Part shown: one piece after another, positions 59,201 through 64,000 of the stretch | Layout: every line of letters begins with the position of its first letter | How positions within the stretch are numbered: position 1 is the stretch's first letter | From: Adiantum capillus-veneris | Lineage: Eukaryota; Streptophyta; Polypodiopsida; Polypodiales; Pteridaceae | DNA length: 64,000 nt | Direction of reading: 5' to 3' | NCBI GenBank assembly: GCA_014529385.2 | Contig: CM043958.1 | Span: 78,666,669 to 78,730,668 of the forward strand | The notes under the pieces: model-generated | The model's input: only the letters and a program-made list of their open reading frames with translations | Told to the model about the DNA's origin: nothing | Database searches by the model: none | Translations under genes and position numbers: made by a program

Positions 59201-59990
59201 ATATATAGTGGTTCTCCAAGGAGGTGGGGTCCAAAAGTTTGAATGTGTAGTGGGCAGCAAGATGTTTTTTGACCAGCTGTTTGCTCATGCGGAATTTTCA
59301 CGTGACACCCAAGAGATAAAATGTTCTAGATGATGTGTTTGATCTATGGCTTATAGGGTTCAAACGGACTCATAGAGGTTTGAGAGATGTGATCCAAGCA
59401 ATGTTCCTACCGCCTACATGACGTGAAACGAAAAGCACTTTTCATGTACACACGGGCATCAACACATTGCGTGTATAAATCAGCGTGCTAAACACGATGA
59501 AACAAACATGGAGCAACTTTATACACATCCGAAAAATGGATACATATCCTCGTACGCGAAAAGCAACCACCGAGAGGGTAGTTACTCAAAAAACAGAGTA
59601 GAGAGGGAAAGAGATAATGGCTATGGAGTTTAGAGCTTCTTACCGTGCTTTAGGGGTGATTATGGGTTGTCAAAAGGCTTATTTATTTTCCACAAGATAG
59701 CGGTGATGAGAGCTATTTAGAGGTTTTCACCACAAAGTTGTTGAAGAATGCGCTCACCGTGGAAAGAGAAGAGAAGATAGTAAGCAAGTAGAGAGAGAAT
59801 CTTCTTCTTCTTCTTCTTCTTGCAAAAGATCTTATGGTTTTGGTGATGGAGAGCTTGCACCACCCCGTATAATAGATACATATTGCCATGCGGTAGTAGA
59901 CACAATCGTCGTCACTGAAAACGGAGCCTTGCATGTCAATTTATAGATGCTTTGTGCTAGGTTGGAGGGAGGCCCAAGGAAACATGTAGC
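56218..59990. other. No gene recognised
   Basis: AT-rich with a short TC run (56600-56622) and a TTC run (59802). The frames at 56465-56728, 57736-58151 and 58482-58754 have no domain support. Confidence 0.5.
59802..59820. repeat. (TTC)n trinucleotide run
   Basis: About six TTC units next to the copia array. Confidence 0.9.
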
Positions 59991-60217
59991 TGTTGGAATT
60001 AGGGTTACAGGGAAACACACACATCTCGGAGAAGACGAAGGAAGCTCAAGGCACACAATAGAGAGTTTTTTTCTTGGTGTGCAACGGAAAGATAGATAGC
60101 CCTAGAGTGATGGGCGTACATACAATGCAGGGGGGAAAAAATCTCCTAAAGAGGGGAAAAATGCCCCGATAGTCCTAGTGTGTTCACACACATCACTACC
60201 ACATGTGTATGGTAACA
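59991..60217 (-). repeat. Copia LTR 1 of the tandem array
   Basis: 227 bp, TG...CA, same family as the LTRs at 35.6 and 40.6 kb but with several substitutions relative to the two LTRs that follow it. It is the outer 3' LTR of the array as read on the minus strand. Confidence 0.9.
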
Positions 60218-61089
60218 AATCCCCCCTGGAGTGATGCGGTGAACAAGAGATGGAACATGAGTAAAGGGAAGTGCCATGCCCTGAGGACATGATTAGTCCA
60301 CAAAGGGGAGTAAGCCCAAAGCTTTGCGGAAAGCTTCGAGCTTCTCACGAGACAATGCCTTTGTGAAAAGTTCTGCAAGGTTGTCCTGTGTTGGCACATA
60401 AGCCAAGCTGATCTCTCCTGCTGAGAGCCTCTCCCTGACATAGTGGTAATGCACCTCAATGTGATTGTGCGAGCATGAAAAACTGGGCTCCTTGCAACTG
60501 CCAGTGCACTCTTACTATCAGTGTAGATAGTGTTGGCAGTGTCTAGTCCAACACCCAAATCAGCCATAAGGCATCTGAGCCATCCACACTCAACCGTAGC
60601 TATGAAGACTGCCTTGTACTCAGCCATACAACTCGAAGTGGCCACTGTAGGTTGCTTCTTGTTCAACCATGATATACATGAGTTGCCAAGCATGAAACAA
60701 AAACCACTTGTGGACACTCGCGTGCCAAAACAACCAGCCCAATCTGAGTCCGAAAAAGCATGTAAATCTTGCGGCAATGATCCCCCCTTGGGATAAAACA
60801 AGCCAAGATGTAAAGTGCCACTAAGGTAGCAAAAAATACTCTTGACATCTTACCGATGCTTCGCCCTTGAGCTATACACAAATCTGCTGACCTGTGAGAC
60901 TGCAAACTGAATATTTGGCCTGGTGCTACATACATAAATGAGGCCACCAACAACAATTTGGTAAAGAGTGACATCAGTAGAATCGCGAGCATTATGTAGA
61001 CTAAACTTTAAACCTGTTTCCATGGGAGGGGCCAAAGGTTTGCAATCCTCAAGTCCAAACTTACATAGCAATGTCTCTATGTTATTTTT
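60218..61089 (-). pseudogene. Copia pol 3' remnant, array unit 1 (RT end plus RNase H)
   Basis: 872 bp of internal sequence joined directly to an LTR. It holds the purine tract, RNase H (SDSDWAGCF, SSCMAEYKAV, YTDSKSALAVA) and the RT C-terminus down to IETLLCKFGLEDCKP. The frame is broken: the RNase H C-terminus reads in a shifted frame (a CTTTGTGC to TTGTGC change near 60462). All of gag, protease, integrase and most of RT is deleted, so LTR 2 abuts RT codons. Confidence 0.9.
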
Positions 61090-61316
61090 TGTTGGAAATA
61101 GAGTTGCAGAGAAACACACACAGCTTGGAGAAGATGAAGGAAGCTCAAGGCACACAATGGAGAGTGTATTACTTAGTGTGCAATGGAAAGATGGATAGCC
61201 CTAGAGTGATGGGCGTATATACAATGATCGGGGGAAAAAACCACTTAAAGAGGGAAAAAATGCCCCGGCGGTCCTAGTGTGTTCACACACATCACTACCA
61301 CATGTATATGGTAACA
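61090..61316 (-). repeat. Copia LTR 2 of the tandem array
   Basis: 227 bp, nearly identical to LTR 3 (62189-62415) and clearly different from LTR 1. It is shared by the units on either side. Confidence 0.9.
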
Positions 61317-62188
61317 AATCCCCCCTGGAGTGATGCGGTGAACGAGAGCTGTCATATGAGTAACGGAAAGTGCCATGCCCTGAGGACATGATTAGTCCAC
61401 AAAGGGGAGTAAGCCCAAAGCTTTGCGGAAAGCTTCAAGATTCTCACAAGACAATGCCTTTGTGAAAAGATCTGCAAGGTTGTCCTGTGTTGGCACATAA
61501 GCCAAGCTGATCTCTCCTGCTGAGAGCCTCTCCCTGACATAGTGGTAATGCACCTCAATGTGATTGTGCGAGCATGAAAAACTGGGCTCCTTGCAACTGC
61601 CAGTGCACTCTTACTATCAGTGTAGATAGTGTTGGCAGTGTCTAGTCCAACACCCAAATCAGCCATAAGGCATCTGAGCCATCCACACTCAACCGTAGCT
61701 ATGAAGACTGCCTTGTACTCAGCCATACAACTCGAAGTGGCCACTGTAGGTTGCTTCTTGTTCAACCATGATATACATGAGTTGCCAAGCATGAAACAAA
61801 AACCACTTGTGGACACTCGCGTGCCAAAACAACCAGCCCAATCTGAGTCCGAAAAAGCATGTAAATCTTGCGGCAATGATCCCCCCTTGGGATAAAACAA
61901 GCCAAGATGTAAAGTGCCACTAAGGTAGCAAAAAATACTCTTGACATCTTACCGATGCTTCGCCCTTGAGCTATACACAAATCTGCTGACCTGTGAGACT
62001 GCAAACTGAATATTTGGCCTGGTGCTACATACATAAATGAGGCCACCAACAACAATTTGGTAAAGAGTGACATCAGTAGAATCGCGAGCATTATGTAGAC
62101 TAAACTTTAAACCTGTTTCCATGGGAGGGGCCAAAGGTTTGCAATCCTCAAGTCCAAACTTACATAGCAATGTCTCTATGTTATTTTT
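61317..62188 (-). pseudogene. Copia pol 3' remnant, array unit 2 (duplicate of unit 1)
   Basis: Exactly 1,099 bp from unit 1, with an identical RNase H/RT-end protein over most of its length and the same frame break and deletion point. Its first 150 bp (about 61340-61470) instead carry several bases typical of unit 3, so the copy is a mosaic. Confidence 0.9.
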
Positions 62189-62415
62189 TGTTGGAAATAG
62201 AGTTGCAGAGAAACACACACAGCTTGGAGAAGATGAAGGAAGCTCAAGGCACACAATGGAGAGTGTATTACTTAGTGTGCAATGGAAAGATGGATAGCCC
62301 TAGAGTGATGGGCGTATATACAATGCTCGGGGGAAAAAACCACTTAAAGAGGGAAAAAATGCCCCGGCGGTCCTAGTGTGTTCACACACATCACTACCAC
62401 ATGTATATGGTAACA
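62189..62415 (-). repeat. Copia LTR 3 of the tandem array
   Basis: 227 bp, offset 1,099 bp from LTR 2 and differing from it at very few bases (for example near 62325). Confidence 0.9.
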
Positions 62416-64000
62416 AATCCCCCCTGGAGTGATGCTGTGAACGAGAGCTGTCATATGAGTAACGGAAAGTGCCATGTCCTAAGGACATGATCAGTCCACA
62501 AAGGGGAGTAAGCCCAAAGCTTTGCGGAAAGCTTCAAGATTCTCACAAGACAATGCCTTTGTGAAAAGATCTGCAAGGTTGTCCTGTGTTGGCACATAAG
62601 CCAAGCTGATCTCTTCTGCTACTGAGAGCCTCTCCCTGACATAGTGGTAATGCACCTCAATGTGCTTTGTGAGAGCATGAAAAACTGGGTTCCTCGCAAC
62701 TGCCAATGTGCTCTGACTGTCAGTGTAGATAGTGTTGGCAGTGTCCTGTCCAACACCCAAATTAGCCATAAGGCATCTGAGCCATACACACTCAACCGTA
62801 GCTGTGAAGACTGCCCTGTACTCAACCTCCCAACTCGAAGTGGCCACAGTAGGTTGCTTCTTGCTCAACCATGATATACATGAACTGCCAAACATGAAAC
62901 AAAAAGCAATTGTGGACCCTCTCGTGTCAAAACAACCAACCCAATCTAAGTCCGAAAAAGCATGTAAGTCTGACAGCAATGATCCCCCCTTGGGATAAAA
63001 CAAGCCAAGATGTAAAGTGCCACTAAGGTAGCAGAAAATCCTCTTGACATCCTACCAATGCTTAGACCCTGGGCTATGCATAAATCCGCTGACCTCTGAC
63101 ACTGCAAACGGAATATCCGACCTCGTGTTGCATACATAAATGAGGAAGCCAACAGCAGTTTGATAAAGAGTGACATCAGCAGGATTGCGAGCATTATGTA
63201 GACTCAATGTCAAACCTGTTTCCATGGGAGTGGCATTAGGTTTGCAATCCTCGAGTCCAAACTTACATAGCAATGTCTCTATGTAACTTTTCTGACATAA
63301 GGAAATACCACCATCACAATGCTTAAACCGTATACCAAAGTAATGATGCAACAGCCCCAAATCTTTCATCTTGAAAGTAGCATTCATATCAGCCTTAAAT
63401 TCAGCAATATGTCTCTCATTTGGTCCAGTGATCAACAAATCATCGACATAAAGAACCACAATGAGAAGTACATCACCCTCACACTTTACATACAATGTGC
63501 TTTATGTTGAACTGTTACGAAAACCTTGTTTGACCAAATGAGTGTCAGCTTTCTCATACCAAGCACGAGGAGATTTCTTCAACCCATACAAAGCCTTGTT
63601 ACATTTGCACACTTTGTCCTCTTGTCCTTTTATGACAAAACCGCGAGAGTGCGTTACATAAACTTCCTCAAATATGTCACCATTCAAGAAAGCAGTAACA
63701 TTGTCTGATTGATGTACATCCCAACCAGAATGAGCTGCCAATGCACATAGAAAACGCAAAGTAGTCATACGACAAGTGGGAGCAAAAGTCTCTTCATAAT
63801 CAATGCCTTTTTGCTGTGCATAACCCTTTGCAACAAGTCGAGCCTTATGGCGATGGATCTCACCATACGGCTTGCGTTTCAACTTGTAAACCCACTTTGT
63901 ACCAATGGAATTTTTTCTAGGAGGCAAATCACATAAAGTCTATGTGTCATTTTCTATGAGTGTATCATATTCTGATTGCATGGCAGCCATCCAATTTTTT
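62416..64000 (-). pseudogene. Copia pol 3' half, array unit 3, runs off the window
   Basis: RNase H (62491-63003), RT with YVDD (63052-63495) and the RT N-terminal part with AFLNGDIFEEVYV (63502-63927), continuing to the window end in the integrase-RT linker. Two in-frame stops break it: TAG in the KHWQAVKR segment near 63050 and TAA near 63503. RNase H also has an extra codon (LSVAEEIS where the intact copy has LSAGEIS). It lacks the large deletion of units 1 and 2 and is more divergent from them than they are from each other. Confidence 0.92.

Noticed and set aside
60530-61277. Plus-strand frames in the copia array
   Set aside because: Antisense to RNase H and LTR sequence and duplicated with it; no independent support.

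Overview
The window looks like nuclear DNA of a land plant. It holds a five-exon aquaporin gene with GT-AG introns that matches plant NIP channels, plant-type Ty1/copia retrotransposons primed by initiator tRNA-Met, and plant-type LINEs with an endonuclease, a reverse transcriptase and a C-terminal zinc-binding domain. The species cannot be fixed from sequence alone. The abundance of very long (AC)n tracts is unusual for a seed plant, so a fern or another non-seed plant is a reasonable guess, but only a guess. Nothing bacterial or organellar was seen, and no convincing tRNA or rRNA gene.

Layout. 1-8 kb: gene-free, with long AC/GA microsatellites, a 150-bp tandem duplication and a 0.75-kb direct duplication. 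8.4-11.2 kb: dispersed repeats, a LINE ORF1 relic, TC/C and GA tracts, and a three-copy 135-bp tandem repeat. 11.6-18.3 kb: a decayed LINE whose endonuclease half points left and whose RT half points right, with a truncated copia gag copy between them. 19.3-21.7 kb: LINE 3' fragments. 22.2-22.4 kb: a small hairpin repeat. 23.8-27.1 kb (minus): the only convincing host gene, a 307-residue NIP aquaporin with NPA/NPV pore motifs, a TATA box and GA-rich leader. 29.3-29.7 kb: a LINE 3' insertion with a 24-bp target duplication. 31.0-33.7 kb: a decayed second copia family. 34.4 kb: a 157-bp palindromic dinucleotide tract. 35.6-40.8 kb (minus): a complete copia element with identical 227-bp LTRs, a 5-bp target duplication and an uninterrupted polyprotein. 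44.2-47.0 kb and 48.5-54.0 kb (minus): a truncated LINE and a near full-length LINE. 55.5-56.2 kb: a long foldback element. 60.0-64.0 kb (minus): a tandem array of copia LTRs and pol 3' ends that runs off the window.

How the parts relate. Apart from the NIP gene, most recognisable sequence is retrotransposon. The copia copies at 13, 35.6-40.8 and 60-64 kb are one family at different stages: truncated, intact, and rearranged by recombination between repeats. The LINE pieces fall into at least three subfamilies that are unlike each other except at the extreme 3' end, where all carry the same self-complementary ACTCACAATTGTGAGT motif followed by A-rich sequence. That motif is a good candidate for the RNA hairpin by which the LINE enzyme recognises its template.

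No new multi-gene system was found. The observations most worth following are the shared LINE 3' palindrome, the 5'-inverted LINE, the foldback element, the unequal-crossover copia array, and the NIP6-like pore of the aquaporin.
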